Assembly (NCBI RefSeq): GCF_001612635.1
Contig: NZ_BDAV01000016.1
Location: 30,591-94,590 of the forward strand
Direction: 5' to 3'
DNA from: Nocardia africana NBRC 100379
Lineage (GTDB): Bacteria; Actinomycetota; Actinomycetes; Mycobacteriales; Mycobacteriaceae
DNA: 64,000 bases
Shown here: piece after piece, positions 1 to 8,075 of the stretch
How positions within the stretch are numbered: position 1 is the first letter of the stretch
Layout: every line of letters starts with the position of its first letter
The notes under the pieces: model-generated
What the model was told of the DNA's origin: nothing
Databases searched by the model: none
Seen by the model: only the letters and a program-made list of their open reading frames with translations
Made by a program: the position numbers and the translations under genes

Positions 1-308
1 AGGCCACCGAACCCGGCGTCCTGGAGAATTCGCGGCGGATGTACGGGCGTGCGGCGCTGGCGCGGATGGCGGAGGCGGCGCGCGCCGCCGATGTCACACC
101 GGGCTGGGCGAATCTGCGCCGCATCTCCGTTCCGACGCTGATCACCTGGGGGCGGGACGACCGGGTGAGCCCGGTCGACATGTCGTTGATCGCGATGCGG
201 ACGCTGCCGCACGGCGAGGTGCACATCTTCCCGAACTGCGGGCACTGGGTGATGATCGAGCAGAAGCAGGCGTGGGAGGCGACCGTCTCGGCGTTCCTCG
301 CCCGCTAG
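1..308 (+). CDS. alpha/beta hydrolase, C-terminal part (meta-cleavage product hydrolase-like; cut by left edge)
   Basis: Only the last ~102 residues are in the window; the reading frame is open to the left edge, so the start lies outside. What is seen: a strand ending in a GRDDR motif (the acid Asp of the triad) followed by SPVDMS, and 40 residues on an NCGHW motif carrying the catalytic His, then a short C-terminal helix. This arrangement is typical of the HsaD/BphD/MhpC family that hydrolyses ring-cleavage products. Because hsaA, hsaC, kstD and kshA lie 2-7 kb away, HsaD (4,9-DSHA hydrolase of steroid degradation) is the natural guess, but the nucleophile elbow is not visible. It ends 40 bp before the convergent tetR gene. 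Confidence 0.75.
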   Translation, partial: ATEPGVLENSRRMYGRAALARMAEAARAADVTPGWANLRRISVPTLITWGRDDRVSPVDMSLIAMRTLPHGEVHIFPNCGHWVMIEQKQAWEATVSAFLAR

Positions 309-348
309 CCACGGCGGCGGCGCCGGTTCCGCCACATGCGCTGCGCGA

Positions 349-984
349 CTACGGGACCGGCACCGACGGCTGGGCCATCACCGCACGCAGACCGACGAGC
401 AGCATCCTCATGCCGCGCAGTTGCAGCGCCTCCACCTCGGAGAAATCACCGCCGACCTCCTGGTCCACCCACTGGATGTAGGCCTGGCGGCTGGTGTGCA
501 CGATCAGTTCCGCCGGGAGTCTGCGCAGGAACGGATCGTCACCGAGTTCGACTCTCGCCGAAAGGAATTCGGTGATCGGCTCGCAGAGTTGCTCGCCCCA
601 TTCCAGCCAGCGCAGACGGTACTGCGGCGTGTGGATCATCAATGTCATGAACTTGCGGTCGGACTCGGGGGTCCGGCGCTTGTACACCTCGGTGGTGAAC
701 GCGCGCGCCAGGGTTTCGGCGACGTCGGCGTCGGCCGGCGCGTTCTTCAGGAAGTCGATGATGATCGCCTGGCTGCGCCGGAACAACGGCCCCATGACGT
801 CTTCCTTCACCGGGAAGTGGCGATGGAAGGTCCTCGGCGCGATCCCGACCGTCTCACAGATGCGCTCGACGGTCGCGGAGGTGTCACCGTCGGCGACGAA
901 CATATCGCGCGCGGTATTCGCGATGGCCAGGCGCAGTTCCTCCGCGCGGCGTTCGGTCAGCGTCGGCCTGGACGACTTGCTCAC
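349..984 (-). CDS. TetR family transcriptional regulator
   Basis: 211 aa. Residues ~8-55 form the TetR helix-turn-helix (ICETVGIAPRTFHRHFPVKEDV), followed by an all-helical ligand/dimer domain of normal length. An open frame continues upstream, but the GTG at 984 has a strong ribosome site (GAGGAGGA, 8 nt away) and places the HTH at the usual distance from the N-terminus, so I chose it over ATG 1137. It is divergent from the IclR gene and 1.4 kb from the steroid operon; a perfect palindrome lies in the shared intergenic region, fitting autoregulation and control of the divergent gene. The ligand is unknown; a steroid intermediate is inference from context. It does not look like KstR itself. 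Confidence 0.85.
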   Translation of the reverse strand: MSKSSRPTLTERRAEELRLAIANTARDMFVADGDTSATVERICETVGIAPRTFHRHFPVKEDVMGPLFRRSQAIIIDFLKNAPADADVAETLARAFTTEVYKRRTPESDRKFMTLMIHTPQYRLRWLEWGEQLCEPITEFLSARVELGDDPFLRRLPAELIVHTSRQAYIQWVDQEVGGDFSEVEALQLRGMRMLLVGLRAVMAQPSVPVP

Positions 985-1121
985 GACCCGTGTCCTCCTC
1001 GATCGCAGTCCACAGTAACGCGGCCGGGAAAACGCTTCGCGGAGTTCGCGTCCGGCGAGCTGTTCGAGCGGATCGGTGTGATCTGCTTTACATCCATCTG
1101 CGCCCTCCTTAAACTCAAACC

Positions 1122-1136
1122 TGTCAGAATCTGACA
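1122..1136. promoter_or_regulatory. operator palindrome in tetR/iclR divergent region
   Basis: TGTCAGAATCTGACA, a perfect 7-1-7 inverted repeat, lies in the 194-bp space between the divergent tetR (start 984) and iclR (start 1179) genes, about 43 bp upstream of the IclR start. Size and symmetry suit a TetR dimer. Which of the two regulators binds it is inference. Confidence 0.6.
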
Positions 1137-1178
1137 TGTAGTCACATTCTGCACATGTCTGGCGGTTGGAGGCAACAA

Positions 1179-1961
1179 GTGGCAACGGTGCAGCTCGAAC
1201 AAACCCCCAACGCGATGATCGATCGCGTCGCGTCCCTGCTGGAGGCCTTCGTCGGGCAGCGGCCCATGACGCTGGCCGATATCGCGCGGCGGTCACATCT
1301 GCCTCGCTCGTCGGCACATCGAATCCTGCAGCGGCTCGTGGAACTCGGCTGGGTGGAACGCCACGGCTTCGAATACGCCTTGGGCATAAGGATGTTCGAG
1401 CTCGGATCGCAGGTGGTGCGTCAGCGCAGCCTCAACGACGTGGCGATGGCCGTCATGACCGCACTGCACCGGCGCACGGGGCTGACCGCGCATCTGAGCC
1501 TGCTGTCCGGCGCGGAGATCCTGCATCTGAACCGGGTGGGCGCCTGGCCCACGCCGGGCCGCCAATGGGCCGTCGGCGCTCGGCAGCCGGTCGAGCTCAC
1601 CGCGGCCGGACACGCGTTGCTCGCGGCGATGGAACCGGAGCAGTGGCCCGACCTGCCGTTCGCCAGCGCACCCACCTGCTACAGCGTGCGGACTCGCCGG
1701 CAACTGGAACGCGAACTCGAGAAAGTCCGCGACCGCAGCGGGGTCGCGGTCGACGCGCAGGGCTGCGCGCTGGGAGTCACGGTAGTGGCGGCCGCGCTCG
1801 ACATCGACGTCGACCGCGGTCGGGTGGCGGTCTCCCTGTGCGGTCCGACGCGCTCGATCAAAATCAGCGCAGTCGTCTCGGAGGTGCGGCTGGCGGCGAA
1901 CGAGATTCGGCGCGTGGCGCTGGCGGCGCCGCGGAGAGGTCCGCAGCCCGTCCACGTATGA
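1179..1961 (+). CDS. IclR family transcriptional regulator
   Basis: 260 aa. The N-terminal winged HTH spans about residues 8-70 (DRVASLLEAF..MTLADIARRSHLPRSSAHRILQRL), followed by the IclR effector domain (LTAHLSLLSGAEILHLNRVG, then RDRSGVAVDAQGCALGVTVVAAAL). GTG 1179 is preferred because GGAGG sits 6 nt upstream; an in-frame ATG at 1155 has no ribosome site. IclR proteins commonly regulate aromatic and steroid catabolic operons, so it may act on the neighbouring hsa/kst genes, but that is inferred from position only. It faces the broken SDR gene. Confidence 0.85.
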   Translation: MATVQLEQTPNAMIDRVASLLEAFVGQRPMTLADIARRSHLPRSSAHRILQRLVELGWVERHGFEYALGIRMFELGSQVVRQRSLNDVAMAVMTALHRRTGLTAHLSLLSGAEILHLNRVGAWPTPGRQWAVGARQPVELTAAGHALLAAMEPEQWPDLPFASAPTCYSVRTRRQLERELEKVRDRSGVAVDAQGCALGVTVVAAALDIDVDRGRVAVSLCGPTRSIKISAVVSEVRLAANEIRRVALAAPRRGPQPVHV

Positions 1962-2031
1962 GTCACGAGTAAGGTTGCAGCACAGGAACTTTCGCAGGCG
2001 AGAGCACCGATGCTCACTTGCTCTCCTGGAG

Positions 2032-2306
2032 TCAGGCAGGCTGGCCGATCGGACGGATCGTCACCATGTTGAGGTCCGACGCCCGCCGGCTGGTCGAGCG
2101 CAAAACCGATCGCCTCGGCCACCGAATCCGGGCTCATCGCGATGAGCGGAACCTGTCCGTGCCAGAACGCGGTGTCGATCATGCCGGGGTTCACGACCGT
2201 GACCCCGATGCCGCGGGTCGTGGCGTGCAAGCGGAGGTTCTCGGCAAAGCCGACCACAGGCGATGCACACCGAATCGGTCCGATGAACGGATCGAGGAGA
2301 TATCGC
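2032..2306 (-). pseudogene. short-chain dehydrogenase remnant (C-terminal third, frameshifted)
   Basis: The minus strand encodes the C-terminal part of a classical SDR: VVGFAENLRLHATTRGIGVTVVNPGMIDTAFW, then SPDSVAEAIGFALDQPAGV. After GV (about 2074-2078) the open frame drifts into unrelated residues, but the +1 frame continues as DLNMVTIRPIGQPA and stops at 2032-2034, the expected SDR ending. One extra base therefore breaks the frame. The N-terminal two thirds (Rossmann motif, catalytic Tyr-x-x-x-Lys) are absent; the sequence upstream is the operon terminator hairpin. This is a decayed gene, not a functional enzyme. Its original substrate cannot be read from this piece. Confidence 0.75.
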
Positions 2307-2342
2307 ACGGGCCCCTGCCGTCGAATGACGACAGGGGCCCGT
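2307..2342 (-). terminator. strong hairpin terminator of the hsaA-kshA operon
   Basis: An 11-bp perfect stem, ACGGGCCCCTG (2307-2317) pairing with CAGGGGCCCGT (2332-2342), topped by a 4-bp inner stem CGTC/GACG around a GAAT loop. It lies 15 bp beyond the last gene of the minus-strand steroid operon. Confidence 0.75.
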
Positions 2343-2356
2343 TGTCTCGATACCGC

Positions 2357-2623
2357 TCAGCGCGCCGCGCTGCCGAGTACCCGCAGTTCTCCGGATTCCG
2401 CAGCGGCCCATATCGATTCACGTAGCTGCGAGCAGTGTTGCATCGCCGCATCCGAGAGTACTTCGGCGGCATGACGTTCCACGCACGCCGCACTCGACTG
2501 CGCGTCCCATTGAATGCTCGTCTGCGCCCAACTGCTCTTGCGAGCGAGCACGCGCGCACCGCACTGCCGGCACTCGACCGGCGCCATCGGCACCTCCCGG
2601 ATGCGTTCGTCGATCGACGTCAC
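2357..2623 (-). CDS. small four-cysteine protein linked to the Rieske oxygenase
   Basis: 88 aa. It contains a VECRQCGARVL motif (Cys18, Cys21) plus Cys47 and Cys64, a pattern that could bind zinc or an iron-sulfur cluster. The ATG overlaps the kshA stop by 4 bp (ATGA), so translation is probably coupled. I do not recognise a named family; small proteins of this type next to kshA-like genes are sometimes labelled ferredoxin-like, but the spacing is not that of a classical 2Fe-2S ferredoxin. A role in stabilising or serving the oxygenase is inference from the tight coupling. It is the last gene of the operon, before the terminator. Confidence 0.7.
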   Translation of the reverse strand: MTSIDERIREVPMAPVECRQCGARVLARKSSWAQTSIQWDAQSSAACVERHAAEVLSDAAMQHCSQLRESIWAAAESGELRVLGSAAR

Positions 2624-3756
2624 GAGCTCGCCTCCGCGGCTTTGCGGGCGACGTTCTCGCGGACCTCCTCCTGCCAGGCGGCCAGCGGTCGCGTGGTGTC
2701 GAGTTCGAATTCGAACCGGTCGACCATTTCGGGGGCGATGTCGGCGACGTCGACGTAGAACTGCTGATACCAGCGGCGCAGCTGATAGACCGGGCCGTCC
2801 TCCTCGCAGAGCAGCGGATTGTCGATGCGCGCCTTGCGCTTCCAGATCGCGACGTCCTGCTCGAACCCGAGCTTGACCCAGTCGCCGAGCGCGACGGCGG
2901 TGGCCATCGCCTGATCCTCGGGCAGCGTGTCGGATTTCTCGACGATGATGCCGTACTGGAGGACGAACGAATTCTCGTCGATCGGATAGTGGCAGTTGAG
3001 CAACACGGTTTTGTAATCACCGTGTTCGTAGTGATAGACGAGGTCGTCGATCATGAACGACGGCCCATAGTACGAGGCGACCGACGAGGTGCCCAGCAGT
3101 TGCGGCTGGCCCACCGGCCCGGGCAGGTCCGCGCGGGCACCGCTTTCGAAGTACTGGGTCGCCACCGGTCCCTCGAAAACGTTCTTGAAGAAGGTCGGCA
3201 GGGAGCCGTGGATGTAGAAGAAGTGCGCCATATCCACGACGTTGTCGATGATCTCCCGGCAATTGGTGTCGACGACCGTGGTGTACCAGTGCCAATCGGT
3301 CCAGTTGTCGGCGCCCGCACCAGCGATCCGCGGGATGGTGACGTCCTCCGGCGGCGGATTGCCCTCCGGATCGTTCCAGACGAACAGCATGCCGTCCTGC
3401 TCGAGCGTGGTCCATGCCCTGGTGCGCGCCAGTGGCGGTACCCGACGGGCGTACGGAATCTGCTTGCAGCGCCCGTTGCCGCCCCAGCGCCAGTCGTGGA
3501 AGGGGCAGGCGATCTCGTTGCCCTTGACCTCGCCGTCGGACAGGTCGCCGCCCATATGCCGGCAGAACGCGTCGAGCACGTTGATCCGGCCGTCCTCACC
3601 GCGGAAGACCACCAGCTTGGTGCCGAAGGCCCGGACCGAATGCGGCCGTCCGTCGGCGAAGTCTCGGATCAGCCCGAGACAATGCCAGCCGCGTGCGAAT
3701 CGCGTCGGCACCGTCCCGGCCTCGATCTGGCGAACCTCGTCATGCGTCGTTGTCAT
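2620..3756 (-). CDS. kshA: 3-ketosteroid 9-alpha-hydroxylase oxygenase subunit (Rieske)
   Basis: 378 aa, the usual KshA length. Rieske ligands Cys65/His67 and Cys84/His87 are present (CRH..CPFH). The mononuclear iron site reads DNVVDMAHFFYIH, with Asn172, Asp175, His178 and His183; the third iron ligand is probably the Asp in GFEQDVAIW. Known KshA, with reductase KshB, hydroxylates C9 of 3-ketosteroids, which together with KstD opens ring B. Start ATG 3756 is chosen because the Rieske domain begins about 15 residues later and the frame further upstream is not protein-like; it overlaps the end of kstD by 17 bp. No kshB is in the window, so the reductase must be encoded elsewhere. Confidence 0.9.
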   Translation of the reverse strand: MTTTHDEVRQIEAGTVPTRFARGWHCLGLIRDFADGRPHSVRAFGTKLVVFRGEDGRINVLDAFCRHMGGDLSDGEVKGNEIACPFHDWRWGGNGRCKQIPYARRVPPLARTRAWTTLEQDGMLFVWNDPEGNPPPEDVTIPRIAGAGADNWTDWHWYTTVVDTNCREIIDNVVDMAHFFYIHGSLPTFFKNVFEGPVATQYFESGARADLPGPVGQPQLLGTSSVASYYGPSFMIDDLVYHYEHGDYKTVLLNCHYPIDENSFVLQYGIIVEKSDTLPEDQAMATAVALGDWVKLGFEQDVAIWKRKARIDNPLLCEEDGPVYQLRRWYQQFYVDVADIAPEMVDRFEFELDTTRPLAAWQEEVRENVARKAAEASS

Positions 3757-5467
3757 GTCCACCGTCCTTGGAAACAGAATGTCCCGCAGCCGTTTTCGCT
3801 GCGATATAGCCGAAAACCAGTCCTTGCCCGATCGTCGCGCCCGCACCCGGGTACGTGGTCCCGAAGGCATTGGCCGCCGTATTGCCGATCGCGTACAGGC
3901 CCTCGATGACGCTGCCGTCCTCGCGCAGTACGCGAGCCGAACCGTCCGCGCGCACCCCACCGCACGTTCCGAGGTCGGACAGCACCAGCTTCACCGCGTA
4001 CAAGGACCCCTTCCTGCCGAGCGGCCGCAGATTCGGGTTCGGGCCGATCGTGGGGTCGCCGTAGTAGCGGTCGTATGCGCTTGCGCCCCTGGCGAATTGA
4101 TGATCGACACCCAGCTCCGCGGAGGCGTTGAAGGTGTCGAAGGTCGCGGCGAACGCGTCCGCGGGAACATCCATCGCCCGCGCGAGGCCCGCCGGATCGG
4201 TGGCCGTCACCGCGATGCCGTCGTCGTACCAGGACTGTGGCAACGGCTGCCGCGGGAACAGGCCCGCGGCGAAGATGTAGCTGTTGCGGTAGCGCTGATC
4301 GAAGACGAGCCACATCTCCTCCACCGGATCACCGGCGCGCTCACGCTCGAGCACCCGCTGACCGAAGGACATGTAGTCGGTCGCCTCGTTGACGAAGCGC
4401 CGCCCACTCTGGTCGACGATGAACGAGCCGGGCAGCGCGCGCTCGGCCAGTAGCACCGCCGGCTGCCCGCCGGGCGGCGCGGCCACGGCCGGAAACCACC
4501 ACGCCTGATCCATCAGTCCGATCGCCGCACCGGCCTCCTGCGCCACCGTGATGGCATCGCCGGTGTTGGTTTCGCAGCCGAGGCTCGCATGCTCGACCAG
4601 CCTGTCCGACTGGAACTTTCGCCGCATCCGGGGGTTGTGGTCGAACCCGCCGGCGGCGAGCACCACTCCGCGCCGGGCGGTGACCTCGGTGCGCGCACCG
4701 TCGCGGTCGACGACCGCTCCGGTGACCGCGCCGTCCTCCCCCACCAGCAGTCGCGTCAGCGAGGTGTCGGTCCAGATCGGAATTCCGGCGCGGATCGCGC
4801 CCGCGAACAGTCCTGCCGCCAGCGCCTGCCCGCCCGCGATGTACTCGCGTCCCCGGGCGAGCCCGCCCACCCCGATCGCCATGGCCTTCATCCCGCGCCA
4901 CAGCGCCTTGCGCGGAGTCCGCGCGATCAGGTTGAGCCATTTGTAATCCGCACCGGTCACCGGCATCGGCAGCCCGGAGGCCTCCATCACCCCGGGACGC
5001 AGCCGCGACCGATGCGCACCGAGCTGGGAAGCGTCGAACGGCTTGCACTCGCAGGTGCGTCCCGCCGCCGATCCGCCCGGCAATTCGGGGTGATAGTCGG
5101 AATAGCCCTCGGCCCACATGAACCTCATCGGTGTGGTTCGCGCGAGCATCTCGACGGCGGCGGGCCCGTGTTCGATAAATGCCGCGCCGCGATCGTGCGG
5201 AGCCGAATCTCCCACCACCGCTTCGACATACGCCGAGGCGGCGTCGGCATCGTCGGCGGGCTGCTGTTCGCACAGCAGGAAATTGCCAGGCACCCAGAAC
5301 GCCCCGCCGGAGCGGGCCGTAGAACCGCCGACATATTCCGACTTCTCCACGACCAGAACCGACAATCCCGCCTCGGCGGCGGTGAGCGCGGCCGCCAGAC
5401 CGGTGCCCGATCCCACGACCAGCAGATCGACCTCGTGCTTTGCTGTGATGGTGTCGCTGGATGTCAT
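3740..5467 (-). CDS. kstD: 3-ketosteroid-delta1-dehydrogenase (FAD)
   Basis: 575 aa, typical of KstD. The N-terminus has the FAD dinucleotide fold (VDLLVVGSGTGLAAALTAAEAG) and YVGGSTARSGGAFWVPGN. The C-terminus carries the KstD-type active-site stretch AFGTTYPGAGATIGQG, with Tyr and Gly at about residues 539 and 543. The enzyme introduces the C1-C2 double bond into ring A of 3-ketosteroids. Start ATG 5467 lies 15 bp after the hsaC stop; an in-frame start at 5515 would overlap hsaC and add 16 residues before the FAD motif. Substrate preference among steroid paralogs cannot be read from sequence. It sits between hsaC and kshA, so both halves of the 9,10-seco reaction are cotranscribed. Confidence 0.9.
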   Translation of the reverse strand: MTSSDTITAKHEVDLLVVGSGTGLAAALTAAEAGLSVLVVEKSEYVGGSTARSGGAFWVPGNFLLCEQQPADDADAASAYVEAVVGDSAPHDRGAAFIEHGPAAVEMLARTTPMRFMWAEGYSDYHPELPGGSAAGRTCECKPFDASQLGAHRSRLRPGVMEASGLPMPVTGADYKWLNLIARTPRKALWRGMKAMAIGVGGLARGREYIAGGQALAAGLFAGAIRAGIPIWTDTSLTRLLVGEDGAVTGAVVDRDGARTEVTARRGVVLAAGGFDHNPRMRRKFQSDRLVEHASLGCETNTGDAITVAQEAGAAIGLMDQAWWFPAVAAPPGGQPAVLLAERALPGSFIVDQSGRRFVNEATDYMSFGQRVLERERAGDPVEEMWLVFDQRYRNSYIFAAGLFPRQPLPQSWYDDGIAVTATDPAGLARAMDVPADAFAATFDTFNASAELGVDHQFARGASAYDRYYGDPTIGPNPNLRPLGRKGSLYAVKLVLSDLGTCGGVRADGSARVLREDGSVIEGLYAIGNTAANAFGTTYPGAGATIGQGLVFGYIAAKTAAGHSVSKDGGHDNDA

Positions 5468-5481
5468 CGCCGACCGGCCCT

Positions 5482-6387
5482 TCACGCTTGTTTCGCCTGC
5501 TTGGCCCACAGCCATTCATGACCCCAATAGCTGTCGGCGGTGATCTCCTCGGCGGTGTAATAGGACTCGTCGACCAGTTCGCCCGCGGTCCCGTATTCGA
5601 TATCCCAGCCGCCGGGCACGCCGACGTAGAAGGACACCATCTTGTCGTTGGTGTGGCGGCCCAGCGTCGACGACACCGGGAAATTCCGTGCCATCACCTG
5701 GTCGAGCGCCTGCCCGACGGCATCGAGCGAATCGACCTCGACCATCACGTGAATCAACCCGGGATCGCGCCCTTCCAGCGCCGGCATGATCGCGAGGCTG
5801 TGATGGCGCTGATTCACCCCGAGGAACCTGATCCGCACCGGTCCCGCGCCGGGAGGTGAGGGCATCCGGAACGCGCCCCGTGACAGGAAGCCCAGCGTCT
5901 CGGTGTAGAAGGTGTAGGACGCCTCGAAGTTGGCGGTCGGCATCACCACGTGACCGAGTCCCTGTGCGCCGGTGACGAATCGCTGCGCGTATTTGGTGAT
6001 TACCGGACTGTGCTCGAGTACCGGCCCGTGGAAGAACTCCAGCGGCGTGCCACCGGGATCGGTCATGCAGATACCGGCTTCGACCTTGCGGCGGTCGGCC
6101 AATTCCTGTGACATGGGCGTGTATTCGTATCCGGCGTCGCGCAGAATCGCTTCCAGCCGGCGCAGCGCCGGTCCGTCCCGCAATTCCCAGCCGACCGCGC
6201 TCACCCGGTCGACATCGGCACGTTCGACGGTGATCCGTGACGGGCGCTCGTCCATGCGGAAATGCAGCGCGTCCTTCTCGTCCCCGAATCCCGGCGCGAA
6301 TCCCAGCACATCGAAGCCCAATTCGCGCCAGCGATCCATATCGGTGGCGAGAACCCGAACATAGCCGAGCCCTTTGATTTCACTCAT
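5482..6387 (-). CDS. hsaC: 3,4-DHSA extradiol dioxygenase (type I)
   Basis: 301 aa. A two-module vicinal-oxygen-chelate protein; the C-terminal module carries the 2-His-1-Glu iron site: His146 (GLGHVV), His213 (LIHVMVEV) and Glu264 (WDIEYG), with His195 as likely acid/base. Length and ligand spacing match HsaC, which meta-cleaves the catecholic ring A of 3,4-DHSA in cholesterol degradation. Other BphC-type substrates are possible, but the hsaA-kstD-kshA neighbours make HsaC the best call. It lies 44 bp after hsaA and 15 bp before kstD. Confidence 0.88.
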   Translation of the reverse strand: MSEIKGLGYVRVLATDMDRWRELGFDVLGFAPGFGDEKDALHFRMDERPSRITVERADVDRVSAVGWELRDGPALRRLEAILRDAGYEYTPMSQELADRRKVEAGICMTDPGGTPLEFFHGPVLEHSPVITKYAQRFVTGAQGLGHVVMPTANFEASYTFYTETLGFLSRGAFRMPSPPGAGPVRIRFLGVNQRHHSLAIMPALEGRDPGLIHVMVEVDSLDAVGQALDQVMARNFPVSSTLGRHTNDKMVSFYVGVPGGWDIEYGTAGELVDESYYTAEEITADSYWGHEWLWAKQAKQA

Positions 6388-6431
6388 GGATAATCGCTTT
6401 CACTCGTGAAGAAAATTCGCTTCGAGGCCGG

Positions 6432-7616
6432 TCAGATCATCACGCGCAGGGGGCCCTGCGGTACTTCCACGCCCAGCGAGGCCATGGCCGCGGCGTGATA
6501 GGTGGTGCTGGAGACATGAATGGCGTGGTGCAGCCCCGCGTGGGCATCGCGCCAGAACCGTTGCAGCGCATTGTCCATCCGCAGCGCATTGCCGCCGGCG
6601 CGATCGAAGATGTCGTCGGCGGCCCGGACCGCCCGCCATGCCGACCGGATCTGATCCCGGCGAACTGTGGCGCGCATCTCGAAATCGATGTCCTTACCCG
6701 CGTCGACCAGGTCCCAGATGCGGTCGACGTTGGCGAGCAGCTGCTGGCGCGCGGCATCGATCTCCGACGCGGATTCGCCGAGCGCATGCAGGACGTAGGG
6801 GTCGTCCTTGACGAGAGTTCCGGTGGCCCCCACCCGGTTTCGCTGATAGTCGATACCCGCGGCCAGCACACCCTCACAGATGCCGATCGTCGCCGAGGTG
6901 ATGCCCAACGGGAACATGGTCGACCACGGCATCTTGTACAGGGTCTCGGTGACGCCGTATTCCGCGGCCGCACTCCCGTCGATGACCTTGCCCTGGTCCA
7001 TCACCCGGTACTCGGGGATGAACGCGTTCTTCACCACGATGTCCTTGCTGCCGGTGCCGCGCAGCCCGACCACATCCCAGGAGTCCGCCACGATCTCGTA
7101 GTCCGAACGGGGCAGGATCACATGCAGCGGCTGCGGCGGCATGACCGGTGTGCCGTCCGCGTGACCGACCAAGGCGCCCAGGAAGATCCAGTCACAGTGA
7201 TCGGTGCCGGAGGAGAACTGCCAGCGCCCGCTCATGACGTATCCGCCGTCGGCCGGCACCGCCACACCGCCGGGCATATACGGCGAGGCCATCCAGGTGT
7301 CGGTGTCCTCGCCGAGAACCTCCTCCTGCACCTTGGGATCGGCGAAAGCCAGCTGCCACGGGTGCACGCCGACGATGCCGGCCACCCACCCCGCCGAACC
7401 GTAGAGGCTCGCGGTCTTCATCACCGTCTCGGCGAACTCGCGCGGATGCGCCTCGTAGCCGTTGTACTTCTTGCGCTGCAACATCCGGATGACGCCCGCG
7501 TCCTTCAGCCCCTTGGCCATGTCGTCGGGCAGCCGGCCGAGCGAGTCACCCTCGTCGGCTCCGTTGCGAATCTCCTCGGCGATGCTGTCGATGGCGCCGA
7601 TCACTGTGTTGGACAT
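6432..7616 (-). CDS. hsaA: flavin-dependent 3-HSA monooxygenase, oxygenase subunit
   Basis: 394 aa, the length of known HsaA. Acyl-CoA dehydrogenase fold: N-terminal helical domain, then GYVMSGRWQFSSGTDHCDWIFLGA (substrate/flavin strand region), DSWDVVGLRGTGSKDIVV, and a C-terminal four-helix bundle with RAGGNALR and HAGLHHAIHVSSTTYHAAAM. HsaA uses reduced FMN from HsaB to hydroxylate 3-HSA to 3,4-DHSA, the substrate of HsaC. It is the first gene of the minus-strand operon. No hsaB reductase is present in the window, so reduced flavin must come from elsewhere. Confidence 0.88.
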   Translation of the reverse strand: MSNTVIGAIDSIAEEIRNGADEGDSLGRLPDDMAKGLKDAGVIRMLQRKKYNGYEAHPREFAETVMKTASLYGSAGWVAGIVGVHPWQLAFADPKVQEEVLGEDTDTWMASPYMPGGVAVPADGGYVMSGRWQFSSGTDHCDWIFLGALVGHADGTPVMPPQPLHVILPRSDYEIVADSWDVVGLRGTGSKDIVVKNAFIPEYRVMDQGKVIDGSAAAEYGVTETLYKMPWSTMFPLGITSATIGICEGVLAAGIDYQRNRVGATGTLVKDDPYVLHALGESASEIDAARQQLLANVDRIWDLVDAGKDIDFEMRATVRRDQIRSAWRAVRAADDIFDRAGGNALRMDNALQRFWRDAHAGLHHAIHVSSTTYHAAAMASLGVEVPQGPLRVMI

Positions 7617-7690
7617 ACGGCTCAGCTTGGCGGCTCGACCCGCGTCTGTGACCTGAGTCTCCTACTCATCGGAACACCGGATCACCGTCC

Positions 7691-7702
7691 GGGACCGGTC
7701 CC
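7691..7702. promoter_or_regulatory. 12-bp palindrome upstream of hsaA
   Basis: GGGACCGGTCCC is perfectly symmetric, 75-86 bp upstream of the hsaA start. I see no KstR-type (TnnAACnnGTTnnA) box here. It could be an operator for one of the local regulators or chance in GC-rich DNA. Confidence 0.2.
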
Positions 7703-7808
7703 TGAGCCGCGCCATCGATTGCGGTAGCGGACTACTCGTGCGGAGCACCCGCGGGCGGGCCCACGCTGAGCGCATTGCCTTCACGTCGAGGCGAGCCGCC
7801 CGGCGGCC

Positions 7809-8075
7809 TTATCCGCCCTGGGTCCGATGCGTGCCCGCACTCGGCACAGCGACGATGATGAACTGTGTCGCCGCCGCGAAGAACGGTTCGGTGGCGAGGT
7901 GTGTCAGCCACCTTTCGGCCGCGTCTCGGGTCAGATATCCGGCGTCGACGGCGCGGTCGGTGACTCTTTCGAAGCCGAGCACCCGGTCGGCGGTGGTGAC
8001 ATCCCGGAACGTGGTCGTGATCGGCAGTACATCCGCGATGTGAAATCCGCAGCTGTCCGCGCCGTCACGACTCAT
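7809..8075 (-). pseudogene. C-terminal fragment of a SAM-dependent methyltransferase
   Basis: 88 residues. The stretch ITTTFRDVTTADRVLGFERVTDRAVDAGYLTRDAAERWLTHL followed by FFAAATQFIIVAVP resembles the last ~70 residues of actinobacterial class I methyltransferases; the SAM-binding Rossmann core is missing. Its ATG overlaps the tetR stop by 4 bp (ATGA), so it may still be translated as a peptide coupled to tetR. The family call rests on the tail only and could be wrong. Confidence 0.45.

Noticed and set aside
7617..7740. Search for a KstR box upstream of hsaA
   Set aside because: No TnnAACnnGTTnnA or KstR2-type palindrome found.
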